Shown: positions 9,074-17,843 of the stretch, in pieces
Position numbering within the stretch: position 1 is the first letter of the stretch
Layout: every line of letters starts with the position of its first letter
Source: Roseococcus sp. SDR
Lineage (GTDB): Bacteria; Pseudomonadota; Alphaproteobacteria; Acetobacterales; Acetobacteraceae
Direction of reading: 5' to 3'
DNA: 51,213 nt
NCBI RefSeq assembly: GCF_019083995.1
Contig: NZ_JAHRCU010000028.1
Span: forward strand, 1-51,213
The notes under the pieces: generated by a model
Database searches by the model: none
Told to the model about the DNA's origin: nothing
The model's input: the letters and a program-made list of their open reading frames with translations, nothing else
Made by a program: the position numbers and the translations under genes

Positions 9074-10437
9074 GCGGGCCGGTCCTCATCGCCAATCGCG
9101 GCGAGATCGCCGCCCGCATCGCGCGCAGCTGCCGGCGGATGGGCTGGCCCAGCATCGCCGTCTTTTCCGATGCGGATGCGACCGCGCTGCATGTCGGAGC
9201 GGCGGATCGCGCCGAGCCTGTCGGCGCCGCCCCTCCGCGCGAGAGTTATCTCAGCATCCCGGCGCTGATCGCGGCGGCCGAGCGCAGTGGCGCGCGCTAC
9301 GTCCATCCGGGCTATGGCTTCCTCTCGGAGAATGCGGAGTTCGCCGAGGCCTGCGCGCGGGCCGGCCTGATCTTCGTCGGTCCTCCGCCCTCGGCCATCC
9401 GCGCCATGGGCGGCAAGGCCGAGGCGCGGCGGATCGCGGAGGCGGCGGGGCTGCCTTGCCTGCCTGGGGCGGATGACGCGCTGGAGGAGGCGGCCGCGCG
9501 CATCGGCTTCCCGGTGATGGTGAAGGCGGTGGGCGGCGGCGGCGGGCGCGGCATGCGGCGCGTGGGGCGCGCGGAGGATCTGCAGGGCGCGCTCGATGCT
9601 GCGCGGCGCGAAGCGGCGATCTTCGGAGATGACCGGCTGATGCTGGAAAAGCTGGTCGAGAAGGCGCGGCATATCGAGGTGCAGATCCTCGCCGATGCGC
9701 ACGGAAATGTGCTGTACCTGCATGAGCGCGACTGCACGCTGCAACGCCGGCATCAGAAGTTGATCGAGGAATGCCCCGCGCCGGGCATGGATGCGGCGCT
9801 GCGTGCCGAACTGGGCCGCCGCGCCTGCGACCTCGCGCGCGCCGTCGGCTATGTCGGCGCGGGCACGGTGGAGTTCATCGCCGAGGCGCCGCTCCAGGCC
9901 GATCGCATCTGGTTCATGGAGATGAACACGCGGCTGCAGGTGGAGCATCCGGTGACGGAAATGGTCACGGGGCTGGACCTCGTCGAATGGCAGCTCCGTA
10001 TCGCGGCGGGCGAGGCGCTGCCCTTCGCGCAGGCCGACATCACGCTCGATGGCCATGCGGTGGAAGCGCGGATCTGCGCCGAGGATCCGGCGCGGCAGTT
10101 CCTGCCTTCGCCCGGGCGGATCACGGCACTGCGCTGGCCCGAGGCGGGGCCGGATCTGCGGGTGGATGCGGGCTTTGGCACGGGCGATCTGCTGACGCCG
10201 CATTACGACTCGCTGCTCGGCAAGATCATCGCCCATGGCGCGACGCGCGAGGTGGCGCTGGGGCGGCTAGCCCTGGCGCTGGACCAATGCGCGGCCGAGG
10301 GGGTGCGGATCAATGCGGCCTTCCTCGCCGCGGCGCTCCGCTCGCCCGAGATGCGCGCGGCCGAGATCAACACCGGCTTCCTCGAGGCGGCGCGCAAGCG
10401 CCTGGTCGAGGCGAGCATGAAGGAACAAGCGGCATGA
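9070..10437 (+). CDS. Biotin carboxylase subunit of an acyl-CoA carboxylase (AccC-like)
   Basis: 455 residues, the normal length for AccC. The N-terminal biotin carboxylase domain begins VLIANRGEIAARIARSC. The ATP-grasp domain has the glycine loop GGGGRGMR (155-162), the HIEVQI block and the EMNTRLQVEHPVTEM active-site block. The C-terminal domain carries EARICAEDP and HYDSLLGKI. It carboxylates biotin on the carrier protein using ATP and bicarbonate. The start is a TTG (9070) whose last two bases begin the carrier gene's TGA, so translation is coupled. The stop overlaps the ATG of the carboxyltransferase gene (ATGA). Carboxylase and carrier are separate polypeptides here, unlike the fused alpha subunits of PccA or MccA. 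Confidence 0.93.
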   Translation: MSGPVLIANRGEIAARIARSCRRMGWPSIAVFSDADATALHVGAADRAEPVGAAPPRESYLSIPALIAAAERSGARYVHPGYGFLSENAEFAEACARAGLIFVGPPPSAIRAMGGKAEARRIAEAAGLPCLPGADDALEEAAARIGFPVMVKAVGGGGGRGMRRVGRAEDLQGALDAARREAAIFGDDRLMLEKLVEKARHIEVQILADAHGNVLYLHERDCTLQRRHQKLIEECPAPGMDAALRAELGRRACDLARAVGYVGAGTVEFIAEAPLQADRIWFMEMNTRLQVEHPVTEMVTGLDLVEWQLRIAAGEALPFAQADITLDGHAVEARICAEDPARQFLPSPGRITALRWPEAGPDLRVDAGFGTGDLLTPHYDSLLGKIIAHGATREVALGRLALALDQCAAEGVRINAAFLAAALRSPEMRAAEINTGFLEAARKRLVEASMKEQAA

Positions 10438-11993
10438 CCTGGCAACCCGAACTGGACGAGCTGCGCGCGCGCGAGGCGGAAGCGCGCAAGCTGGGCGGCG
10501 CCGACAAGATCGCGCGGCAGCATGCGGGCGGGCGGCTCACCGTGCGCGAGCGCATCGAAGGCGTGGTGGACCCGGGCAGCTTCCATGAGGTGGGCGCCAT
10601 CGCGGGCCAGGCGGAATACGCGCCGGATGGCACCCTCAAGCGCCTGACGCCGTCGAATTGCGTCATGGGCCGCGCCCAGGTGGATGGCCGCCCGGTGGTG
10701 GTGGTGGGCGACGACTTCACCGTGCGCGGCGGCTCGGCGGACGCGACCATCCGCGAGAAGCCGATCATGGCGGAGCGCATGGCGCATGATCTGCGGCTAC
10801 CGATCATCCGCATCATCGAGGGTTCGGGCGGCGGCGGTTCGGTGAAGACGATCGAGACCACGGGACGCGCCAACCTGCCGGGCGGCGTGGGTGGCACGCA
10901 GCTCTATCACTACACCGGCGCCAATCTCAGCGTGGTGCCGGTGGTGGGCTTGGGCCTCGGTTCCGTCGCGGGGCTCGGCGCCGCGCGGCTTGCGGCCAGC
11001 CACTATTCGGTGATGACCAAGGAGACCTCGGCCATGTTCGTGGCCGGGCCGCCGGTGGTGAAGCGCCTGGGCGAGGATCTGACCAAGCAGGAGCTGGGCG
11101 GTTGGGAGATCCAGACCAAGGCGGGCGCCGTGGACCATGCGGTGGAGAGCGAGGCTGAGGCCTTCGACTGCGCGCGGCGCTTCCTCTCCTACCTGCCGGC
11201 CTCCGTGCATGCGCTGCCGCCCGTCACCACGCCCACGGATGACCCGGCGCGGCGCGAGGAGAAGCTCTTCACCCATATCCCGCGCGACCGGCGGCGGGTC
11301 TATCAGATGCGGCCCATCATCAACGCGGTGGTGGACCAGGGCAGCTTCTTCGAGATGGGCCGGATGTTCGGCCGCAGCATCATCACCGGCCTCGCGCGTC
11401 TCAACGGCAAACCGGTGGCGCTGATGGCGAGCGATCCCTTCTTCTATGGCGGTTCCTGGACGGCCGATGCCTGCGCCAAGATCATCCGCTTCGTGGACCT
11501 GGCGGAGACCTTCCACCTGCCGGTCGTGTATCTGCAGGACTGCCCGGGCTTCATGGTGGGCCTCGCCGCCGAGAAGGCCGCCACCATCCGCCTCGGCGTG
11601 CGGGCCATGGCGGCGGTGAACCAGACGACGGTCCCCTGGTGCACCATGATCATCCGCAATGCCTTCGGCGTCGCGGGCGTCGTGCATCAGCCGGCCAACC
11701 GCTATTCGCCGCGCTATGCCTGGCTTTCCGCGCGCTGGGGCTCGCTGCCACTGGAGGGCGGGATCGAGGCCGCCTATGCCGCCGACATGGCGGAGGCCGA
11801 AGACCCGGCGGCGAAGCTCGCCGAGATCGAGGAGCGCCTGAACCGGCTGCGCAGCCCCTTCCGCACGGCCGAGGCCTTCTGGGTGGAAGAGATCATCGAC
11901 CCACGCGACACGAGGAGGTTGCTATGCGAATTCGCCGACCTGGCCTGGCCGCTGCTTACCCCCGCCCCGAGTGGATTGCGCATGCGGCCATGA
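10434..11993 (+). CDS. Acyl-CoA carboxylase carboxyltransferase (beta) subunit
   Basis: 519-residue crotonase-fold carboxyltransferase of the PccB/MccB type. Both halves are visible: the N-terminal acyl-CoA half has KIARQHAGGRLTVRERIE and GGGGSVKTIETTGR, and the C-terminal half has VVYLQDCPGFMVGLAAEKA and AVNQTTVPWCTMIIR. It transfers carboxyl from carboxybiotin to an acyl-CoA. The Gly-rich EGSGGGG oxyanion region is intact. The acyl substrate cannot be deduced from sequence by eye; propionyl-, methylcrotonyl- and less common acyl-CoAs are all possible. The ATG at 10434 overlaps the biotin carboxylase stop. The gene ends in an ATGA overlap with a Bug receptor gene, an unusual partner. Confidence 0.9.
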   Translation: MTWQPELDELRAREAEARKLGGADKIARQHAGGRLTVRERIEGVVDPGSFHEVGAIAGQAEYAPDGTLKRLTPSNCVMGRAQVDGRPVVVVGDDFTVRGGSADATIREKPIMAERMAHDLRLPIIRIIEGSGGGGSVKTIETTGRANLPGGVGGTQLYHYTGANLSVVPVVGLGLGSVAGLGAARLAASHYSVMTKETSAMFVAGPPVVKRLGEDLTKQELGGWEIQTKAGAVDHAVESEAEAFDCARRFLSYLPASVHALPPVTTPTDDPARREEKLFTHIPRDRRRVYQMRPIINAVVDQGSFFEMGRMFGRSIITGLARLNGKPVALMASDPFFYGGSWTADACAKIIRFVDLAETFHLPVVYLQDCPGFMVGLAAEKAATIRLGVRAMAAVNQTTVPWCTMIIRNAFGVAGVVHQPANRYSPRYAWLSARWGSLPLEGGIEAAYAADMAEAEDPAAKLAEIEERLNRLRSPFRTAEAFWVEEIIDPRDTRRLLCEFADLAWPLLTPAPSGLRMRP

Positions 11994-12931
11994 GGCGCCT
12001 TCTCCTGCTGGCCGCGCTGCTGCTGGCGCCGGGCCTCGCCTTCGCGCAGCCGCGCATCCTGGTGGGCTTCGCGCCCGGCGGCACGGGCGATCTCGTCGCG
12101 CGGCTGATCGCCGAGGGCCTCAGCCAATCCGGCGGCGCGCGCGTGGTGGTGGAGAACCGCACGGGGGCGAATGGCATGATCGCGGCCGAAGCGGTGGCGC
12201 GGGGTGCGGCGGATGGCAACACGCTGCTGCTCTGCCCCATGGGCACGATGACCATCGGGCCGGAGATGCCGGGTGCCAACCTCGCCATTGATCCCCGCAC
12301 GGAATTGGTGCCGGTCGCGAATGTCGCGCTCTCCAGCTACGGCGCGGTGACCGGCGCGCGCGGCCCCTATCAGAGCATGGGCGACCTCATCGCGGCTGCC
12401 CGCGCGCGACCGGGCAGCGTCACCTATGCGAGTGCCGGCGTGGGGTCGGCGCAGCATCTGACCGGCGCGCGGCTTGCGGCCATGGCGGGGCTCGATCTTG
12501 TGCATGTGCCCTATCGCGGGGCGGCGCCGGCGGCTCTCGATGTGATCGCGGGGCGGACGGATCTCCTCATCACCAATCTTGGCGACGTCATGCGGCAGAT
12601 CCAGGGTGGCGAGCTGCGTTTGCTGGCGCTGGCCGATGCCGAGGGCGTGCCGGAATTCGCCAGCGCGCCGCGTCTGTCGCAAAGCGTGCCAGGGCTGGAG
12701 GTGGCGGGCTGGTTCGGCCTGTGCGGTCCGCGCGGGATGCCCGAGGCCGTGACGCGGCGCTGGGCGGAGGCGGTGGCGACCGCGTTGCGCGACCCCATGC
12801 TGCGGCAGCGCCTGCTGGAGAACGGGCTGACGCCGATCGTGGAGGGGCCGGAGGGTTTCGCCGCGCGCATGCAGCGCGACCGCGCGGGCTGGGCCGAGGC
12901 GATCCGCCGCGCCAATATTCGCGCGGATTGA
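11990..12931 (+). CDS. Bug/TctC-family tripartite tricarboxylate transporter substrate-binding protein
   Basis: 313 residues with a clear Sec signal peptide (hydrophobic 4-17, cleavage after AFA near residue 19). Family motifs are the FAPGGTGDLVAR loop that contacts ligand carboxylates, VVENRTGANGMIAAEAV, YASAGVGSAQHLTG and HVPYRGAAPAALDVIAG. Bug proteins bind carboxylates or other small organic molecules in the periplasm for TctAB-type secondary transporters. The ATG overlaps the carboxyltransferase stop (ATGA), so it is the fourth coupled gene of the carboxylase operon, suggesting that its ligand feeds the carboxylase pathway. No TctA or TctB gene is present nearby. Confidence 0.9.
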   Translation: MRRLLLLAALLLAPGLAFAQPRILVGFAPGGTGDLVARLIAEGLSQSGGARVVVENRTGANGMIAAEAVARGAADGNTLLLCPMGTMTIGPEMPGANLAIDPRTELVPVANVALSSYGAVTGARGPYQSMGDLIAAARARPGSVTYASAGVGSAQHLTGARLAAMAGLDLVHVPYRGAAPAALDVIAGRTDLLITNLGDVMRQIQGGELRLLALADAEGVPEFASAPRLSQSVPGLEVAGWFGLCGPRGMPEAVTRRWAEAVATALRDPMLRQRLLENGLTPIVEGPEGFAARMQRDRAGWAEAIRRANIRAD

Positions 12932-12979
12932 CCCGCCCGCCCGGCGTGGCAAAGCTTCGGCCCCCAGCCGGAGCGACCC

Positions 12980-13861
12980 ATGCCTGACGCCAACCCCCGT
13001 ATCCCCTTCCAGATGGAGAGCGACCAGCATCCGCTGCCGCCCTACAAGGGCAAGCGGGTCATCGTGAACGTCGCGGTCAATGTCGAGCATTGGCCCTTCG
13101 ACCAGCCCATGCCGCGTGCCATCCTGCCGCCGCCGCACGGCATCCGTGCCGTGCCGGACGTTCCCAACTTCACCTGGGTGGAATACGGGCTGCGCGTCGG
13201 CATGCCGCGCCTGCTTGATTTGTGCGCAGGGCTCGGCATCCGAGCCTCCAACCTTTCCAACGCGCAGATCTGCACGCATTACCCGCGCCTCGCGGAGGCG
13301 ATGCTGAAGGCCGATTGGGAATTCGTGGGCCACGGCCTCTACCAGAAGGCGCTGGCCACCATCGAGAACGACGCGGAGGTCGTGGCAGAGTCGCTTGGCA
13401 TCATGCGCCGCTTCTCCGGGCAGAAGGTGCGCGCCTGGCTGGGGGCGGGGCTGAGCGAGAAGGCCGATACGCCCGAGGTGCTGCGGCGGAACGGCGTCGA
13501 ATTCCTGCATGACTGGCTGGTGGATGACGTGCCGGCGTGGATGACCACCGAGGCCGGCCCCATGCTCTCCCTGCCTTACACGGTCGAGCTGAACGACGTG
13601 CCGATCTATGTGGTGGGGCAGCACGCCTCGGCCGCGCTGGCCAATCGCATCCGCGACAGCCTGGCCTATTTCGCGCGCGATGGATTTTCCCGCACGCGGG
13701 TGATGACGGTGGCGCTGCACCCGCATGTGATCGGCGTGCCGCACCGGATGGAGAGCTTCACCGCGGTGATGCAGGAGTTGGCGGCGCACCCGGAGGTGGC
13801 CTTCGCCACCTCCTCCGAGATCGGCGACTGGTATGCGGGGCTGGTGCCCGCGCCGGGCTAA
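12980..13861 (+). CDS. Polysaccharide deacetylase-fold (NodB/PuuE-like) hydrolase
   Basis: 293-residue carbohydrate-esterase-4 fold protein of the subgroup near PuuE allantoinase and peptidoglycan or amide deacetylases. Visible segments are IVNVAVNVEHWPFDQPMPR near residue 28, NAQICTHYPRLAEAML, WEFVGHGLYQK (the WExxxHG-type motif with the metal-binding His near residue 120), VRAWLGAGLSEKADTPEVL and LHPHVIGVPHRM near the C-terminus (second histidine motif). It has no signal peptide, so it probably hydrolyses a cytoplasmic small-molecule amide or hydantoin-like ring rather than a polymer. A GGAG lies just upstream of the ATG. It follows the Bug gene by 48 bases and is probably the last gene of the carboxylase operon. 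It ends in a 4-base overlap with a convergent gene. Confidence 0.82.
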   Translation: MPDANPRIPFQMESDQHPLPPYKGKRVIVNVAVNVEHWPFDQPMPRAILPPPHGIRAVPDVPNFTWVEYGLRVGMPRLLDLCAGLGIRASNLSNAQICTHYPRLAEAMLKADWEFVGHGLYQKALATIENDAEVVAESLGIMRRFSGQKVRAWLGAGLSEKADTPEVLRRNGVEFLHDWLVDDVPAWMTTEAGPMLSLPYTVELNDVPIYVVGQHASAALANRIRDSLAYFARDGFSRTRVMTVALHPHVIGVPHRMESFTAVMQELAAHPEVAFATSSEIGDWYAGLVPAPG

Positions 13862-14307
13862 CGACCCTCGGCCAAAGCCGCGAGTTGCTCAGCCACGTGG
13901 GTCCAGCCCCTGTGGAAGCCCATGGCCTCATGCTGGGCCTGGGTCTCGGCATCCCAGAGGCGGGCGGCGGCGCGGTAGCGCGTGCCCACGCCCTCGGGCG
14001 CGAAGCTGAAGAGGCCCACCATGAAGGGCTTCTGCGGCACCCATCCCGCGGTGAAGGCGTTGGTGAAGACGATGCTGCGGTTCGGGATGAACTCCAGCAC
14101 CACGCCCTCCATCTCCGAGACTGCGCCCTCTGGCCCCGTCATGCGCAGGGCGCTGCGGCCGCCGGGGCGCCACTCCTGTTCGATGATCTTCGTCCGCCAG
14201 GGCCTGGGCGCCCACCATTCGGCGAGGCGGGCCGTCCAGACCTGAAAGACGCGCTCCGGCGGGGCGGCAATGTGGCGCTCGATCGCGAGTTCGAAGCCGG
14301 TGGTCAT
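13858..14307 (-). CDS. SRPBCC (AHSA1/START-like) domain protein
   Basis: 149 residues forming one SRPBCC hydrophobic-cavity domain. The opening FELAIERHIAAPPERVFQVWT, WWAPRPWRTKI, and the closing GTRYRAAARLW and MGFHRGWTHVAEQLA blocks are typical of the AHSA1/CalC subgroup. Such proteins bind hydrophobic ligands; the specific role is unknown. The open frame can start at 14349, but that would overlap the upstream Bug gene's stop, so the ATG at 14307 is preferred, 26 bases after that stop. It is probably cotranscribed with the Bug gene. Its TAG overlaps the TAA of the convergent deacetylase-fold gene (CTAA). Confidence 0.82.
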   Translation of the reverse strand: MTTGFELAIERHIAAPPERVFQVWTARLAEWWAPRPWRTKIIEQEWRPGGRSALRMTGPEGAVSEMEGVVLEFIPNRSIVFTNAFTAGWVPQKPFMVGLFSFAPEGVGTRYRAAARLWDAETQAQHEAMGFHRGWTHVAEQLAALAEGR

Positions 14308-14332
14308 GCCGATCCCGCGTTGATGGCCGAGG

Positions 14333-15307
14333 TTAGTCCAGCGTGACATTCGCCTCGCGCGTCAGGCGGCCCACCAGCTCCTGCTGCTCGCGCACATAGG
14401 TGGCGAAGGCCGCACGGGGCGAGGCGACCGGCAGCATGCCGATGGCGCCGAGGCGTTCGCGCACGGCGGGCTGGGCCAGGGCCTCGCGAATCACGGTGTT
14501 GAGGCGGTCCAGGATCGCATCGGGCGTGCCGGCGGGGGCGAAGACGCCGCCCCATTCGGTCCATTCATAGCCGGGCATGCCGCTTTCGTTCAGCGTCGGC
14601 GTGTCCGGCAATTGCGGGATGCGCTCGCGCATGGTCACCGCATAGCCCTTGAGCTGACCGTTCTGGACGAGCGCGGTGGAGGAGGCGGCGGTGCCCATGT
14701 GGAACTGCACCGTGCCCGACAGCAGCGCCTGCACGGCGGGCCCGCCGCCGCGGAAGGGCACATGCGTGGCTTCCCAGCCCGCGCGCTGGAGAAACAGCAC
14801 GGCCGCATAATGCGCGGCCGAGCCATTGCCGGAGGAGGCATAGGTCAGCGGCTGCCCCGCCGCCGCCCGCGCCCTGCCGAGGGCCAGGAACTCCGCGATG
14901 GTGTTGGCCGGCACGGAAGGATGCGCCACCAGGATGAGCGGCACGGAGGTGAGCTGCGTCACCGGCGCGAAGCCGGTCGCGTAGGAGAAGTTCAGGTTGC
15001 GCACGAGATGCGGCGCGGAGGCATGCGTCGAGGCATCGAAGAGCAGCGTGTAGCCATCGGGCGCGGCGCTCGCCACCGCCGCGCCGGCGATGGTGCCGGT
15101 GGCGCCGGTGCGGTTCTCGGTGACGATGGGCTGGCCCAGGCTCTCGGAGAGGAAGGGGGCGATGAGTCGCGTCGTGGTGTCGATCGCGCCGCCGGGCGGG
15201 AAGGAGACGATGGCGCGGATCGGCCGGTTGGGCCAGGCGGGCTGGGCAAGGGCGGGCAGCGGCAGGGCGGCAGCCCCGGCCAGGAGCGTGCGTCGGGCAA
15301 GCGGCAT
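14333..15307 (-). CDS. Bug/TctC-family substrate-binding protein
   Basis: 324 residues with a signal peptide (MPLARRTLLAGAAALPLPALAQ, cleavage after ALA). Family motifs are WPNRPIRAIVSFPPGGAIDTT, VTENRTGATGTIAGAAV, YASSGNGSAAHYA and HVPFRGGGPAVQALLSG. It is a periplasmic binding protein for a carboxylate-like ligand. It is divergent from the amidase gene at 15433 across a 125-bp shared regulatory gap, an arrangement that suggests the amidase substrate or product is the ligand. No TctA/TctB genes are adjacent. The SRPBCC gene follows 25 bases downstream. Confidence 0.9.
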   Translation of the reverse strand: MPLARRTLLAGAAALPLPALAQPAWPNRPIRAIVSFPPGGAIDTTTRLIAPFLSESLGQPIVTENRTGATGTIAGAAVASAAPDGYTLLFDASTHASAPHLVRNLNFSYATGFAPVTQLTSVPLILVAHPSVPANTIAEFLALGRARAAAGQPLTYASSGNGSAAHYAAVLFLQRAGWEATHVPFRGGGPAVQALLSGTVQFHMGTAASSTALVQNGQLKGYAVTMRERIPQLPDTPTLNESGMPGYEWTEWGGVFAPAGTPDAILDRLNTVIREALAQPAVRERLGAIGMLPVASPRAAFATYVREQQELVGRLTREANVTLD

Positions 15308-15432
15308 GAGACGTCCTCTTCTCGATTGCGGGCATGATGCGGCCCGCGCCGCGCGGGGCCAAATGAAATCGCGCGCTGCGCTTGTGCGCCGCCGCGTCCG
15401 GCGGAAGGATGCGCGGCCTGGAGGAGTGCCGA

Positions 15433-16854
15433 ATGCCGAGGATCGTCACCCGCAACCTTGGTGCGCCGCAGGGCGGCTATGATCCTGCGCGGCGCCCGGC
15501 GGATTTCGAGGGTGCGCGTGCCGCTTTCGTCGCGGGCACGGATACGCCCCGCGCCCTGCTGGAGCGCGGGCTGGAGGTGATCGCCCTGCGCGAGGCGGAG
15601 CTGCGGGCCTTCGCGCATCTCGACATCGCGGGCGCGCGAGCGGCGGCGGACGCTTCGGCGGCGCGGTATCGCGCGGGGCGGCCGCTCTCGGCGCTGGATG
15701 GCTGCCCGCTCGGCATCAAGGACACGCTCGCGGTGCGCGGCATGCCGGGCGAGATGAACAGCACTGTCTTCCGTGGGCATGTGGACACGCTGGACGCCGC
15801 CTGCGTCATGGCGCTGCGGGCTGCGGGCGGCGTGATCCTGGGCAAGACGCAGGTGCCGGAGCTGACCATCGGCCGCGCGCCGCCCACGCGGAACCCGTTT
15901 GACGCGACGCGCACGGCGGGCGCCTCCTCCAGCGGCAGCGGCGCTTCGGTGGGGGCGGGGATGGTGCCGGTGGCCATTGGCAACCAGACGGGTGGCTCGC
16001 TGATCCGGCCCTCCTCGTTCAATGGGATCTACGGCTTCAAGCCGAGCTGGGGGGCGCTGAACGTCGCGGGGATGCACGCCATCGCGCCGAGCCAGGACCA
16101 TATCGGCCCGATGGCGGCCTCGCTGGCCGATGCCTGGCGCACGGCCTGGGAGATTTCGGCGCGGGCTGGCGGGCACAATGGCCATCCAGGGCTGACCGGC
16201 ACGCCCGAGCCGCCGCGCGCGGTCCGGCCGCGCCGCCTCGCCTGGCTGCGCACGCAGGGTTGGGCGGAGCTGGATGCCGCCACGCGGGAGGGCTTCACGC
16301 GCGCGCTGGCGGCGATGGAGCAGGCGGGTGTCGGCATCATCGAGGCCGGCAGCGATGGCGCGATGGCGGAAGTCGAGCGCCTTCTGCTCGCGGCCGACCG
16401 CATTTCCAACGACATCATCACGTATGAGGCGCGCTGGCCCTATGCCGCCTGGATGGCGGCGCATGGCGAGGGTGCCCTGGGCGAGGCGGTGCGCGCGCGC
16501 ATCGCCCATGGCCTCGCGATGACGCCGGCCGATTACCGCCGCGCGCTGGCCGAGCGCGATGCGATCCGTGCCGCCATCGCCGCGATCGGCGCTGGTGTGG
16601 ATGGCTTCATCACGCTCGCGTCCTCAGGCCCGGCGCCGGTGGATGGCGCGGCGGGCGATCAGGCCGGCGCGCATATGAAGACGGGCAGCCGCAGCTTCCT
16701 CTCGCCCTGGTCCATGGTGGGCGGGCCCTCGCTCAGCCTGCCCATCCTGGTGGTGGATGGCATGCCGGTGGGCGTGCAGCTCATGGGCCTGCCGGATCGC
16801 GACGCGGCGCTCTGCGCCACGGCGGCCTGGATCGACGGGCTGTTCAGCGGGTGA
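15433..16854 (+). CDS. Amidase (amidase-signature family)
   Basis: 473 residues with the Ser-cisSer-Lys triad of amidase-signature enzymes. K96 lies in CPLGIKDT, the cis-serine lies in the [10 protein letters not shown] stretch (S165 or S166), and the nucleophile S189 lies in [13 protein letters not shown]. The C-terminal [23 protein letters not shown] block is also typical. The serine-rich motif reads ASSSGSG rather than the common GGSSGGS, but all catalytic positions are filled. Enzymes of this fold hydrolyse carboxamides to acid plus ammonia. GGAGGAG lies 7 bases upstream of the ATG at 15433 and settles the start against upstream in-frame ATGs. It is divergent from a Bug gene and overlaps the convergent purC by 11 bases. 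Confidence 0.88.
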   Translation: MPRIVTRNLGAPQGGYDPARRPADFEGARAAFVAGTDTPRALLERGLEVIALREAELRAFAHLDIAGARAAADASAARYRAGRPLSALDGCPLGIKDTLAVRGMPGEMNSTVFRGHVDTLDAACVMALRAAGGVILGKTQVPELTIGRAPPTRNPFDATRTAGASSSGSGASVGAGMVPVAIGNQTGGSLIRPSSFNGIYGFKPSWGALNVAGMHAIAPSQDHIGPMAASLADAWRTAWEISARAGGHNGHPGLTGTPEPPRAVRPRRLAWLRTQGWAELDAATREGFTRALAAMEQAGVGIIEAGSDGAMAEVERLLLAADRISNDIITYEARWPYAAWMAAHGEGALGEAVRARIAHGLAMTPADYRRALAERDAIRAAIAAIGAGVDGFITLASSGPAPVDGAAGDQAGAHMKTGSRSFLSPWSMVGGPSLSLPILVVDGMPVGVQLMGLPDRDAALCATAAWIDGLFSG

Positions 16855-17821
16855 AGTAAGGCGCCAGGTTCGCGCGTACGCGATCGAGCACGCGGCCCTC
16901 GCCCTCAGGCAGGGTGAAGCGCTGGCCGGTGATGGTCTCATAGGCCTCGATATAAACGGCCGCCGTGCCGAGGATGAGGTCCTGCGGGATTTCGGGGATC
17001 TCGTCGTGGTACGGGTCGCAGCGGGCGGCGACCCAGCTGCGGACGAAGTCCTTGTCGAAGCTCTCGGGCTTCTCGCCCGCCTCGAAGCGGGACTGGAAGC
17101 TGGCCGCGCGCCAGTAGCGGCTGCTGTCGGGCGTATGGACCTCATCGGCCAGGATGATGCGGCCCTCGGCATCGGTGCCGAATTCATACTTGGTGTCGGC
17201 CAGGATCAGCCCGCGCTCGGCCGCCATCTTCTGGCCGCGTGCGAAGAGCGCCAGCGCATAGGCGGAGAGCTGCTCCCATTGCGCGGGCGTCAGGAGCTTG
17301 CGCTCCAGGATCTCGGCGGGTGTGAGCGGCGCGTCATGCCCGCCGTCGAACTCCTTGCTGGTGGGCGTGATGATGGGGTGTGGCAGGCGCTGGTTGTCGC
17401 GCATGCCGTCGGGCAGCGTCACGCCATACATCTCGCGCTGACCGGCCTTGTAGAGCGTCAGGATGGAGGTGCCGGTGGTGCCGGCCAGGTAGTCGCGCAC
17501 CACGATTTCGACCGGCAGGATGTCGAGCCGCTTGCCAATGACGACATTGGGGTCCGGATAGGCGATCACGTGGTTGGGGCAGATGTCGGCCGTCTGCTCG
17601 AACCAGAAGCGCGCCGTCTGAGTCAGCACCTGGCCCTTGAAGGGGATGGCGCAGAGGATGCGGTCGAAGGCGCTCAGCCGGTCGGTCGAGATCAGGATGC
17701 GGCTGCCATCGGGCAGGTCGTAATTCTCGCGCACCTTGCCGCGGTAGTGGTTCGGCAATTCCGGGATGGCGGCGTCGGTCAGGACGCGGTGGGCGTGGGG
17801 GCGGAGGGCTTCGAGATCCAT
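16844..17821 (-). CDS. purC: Phosphoribosylaminoimidazole-succinocarboxamide synthase (SAICAR synthetase)
   Basis: 325 residues. It converts CAIR, aspartate and ATP to SAICAR in de novo purine synthesis in the cytoplasm. Motifs include [15 protein letters not shown] (ATP-binding loop), [34 protein letters not shown] and [12 protein letters not shown], the aspartate/CAIR-binding signature. At 325 residues it belongs to the longer, Ade1-like class rather than the roughly 240-residue class. AAGGGGGG precedes the ATG at 17821. It sits just downstream (22 bases) of the monooxygenase gene on the same strand and may be partly read from that operon. Its stop lies inside the end of the convergent amidase gene. 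Confidence 0.95.
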   Translation of the reverse strand: MDLEALRPHAHRVLTDAAIPELPNHYRGKVRENYDLPDGSRILISTDRLSAFDRILCAIPFKGQVLTQTARFWFEQTADICPNHVIAYPDPNVVIGKRLDILPVEIVVRDYLAGTTGTSILTLYKAGQREMYGVTLPDGMRDNQRLPHPIITPTSKEFDGGHDAPLTPAEILERKLLTPAQWEQLSAYALALFARGQKMAAERGLILADTKYEFGTDAEGRIILADEVHTPDSSRYWRAASFQSRFEAGEKPESFDKDFVRSWVAARCDPYHDEIPEIPQDLILGTAAVYIEAYETITGQRFTLPEGEGRVLDRVRANLAPYFTR

Positions 17822-17843
17822 AGCCCCCCTTAGCCCATCCGCC

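Noticed and set aside
9771-10433. Upstream extension of the carboxyltransferase frame
   Set aside because: It overlaps the biotin carboxylase gene in another frame; the ATG at 10434 gives the normal protein.
15308-15432. Small gene in the amidase/Bug divergent gap
   Set aside because: No coding-like frame with a ribosome-binding site; the gap is best read as a shared promoter region.
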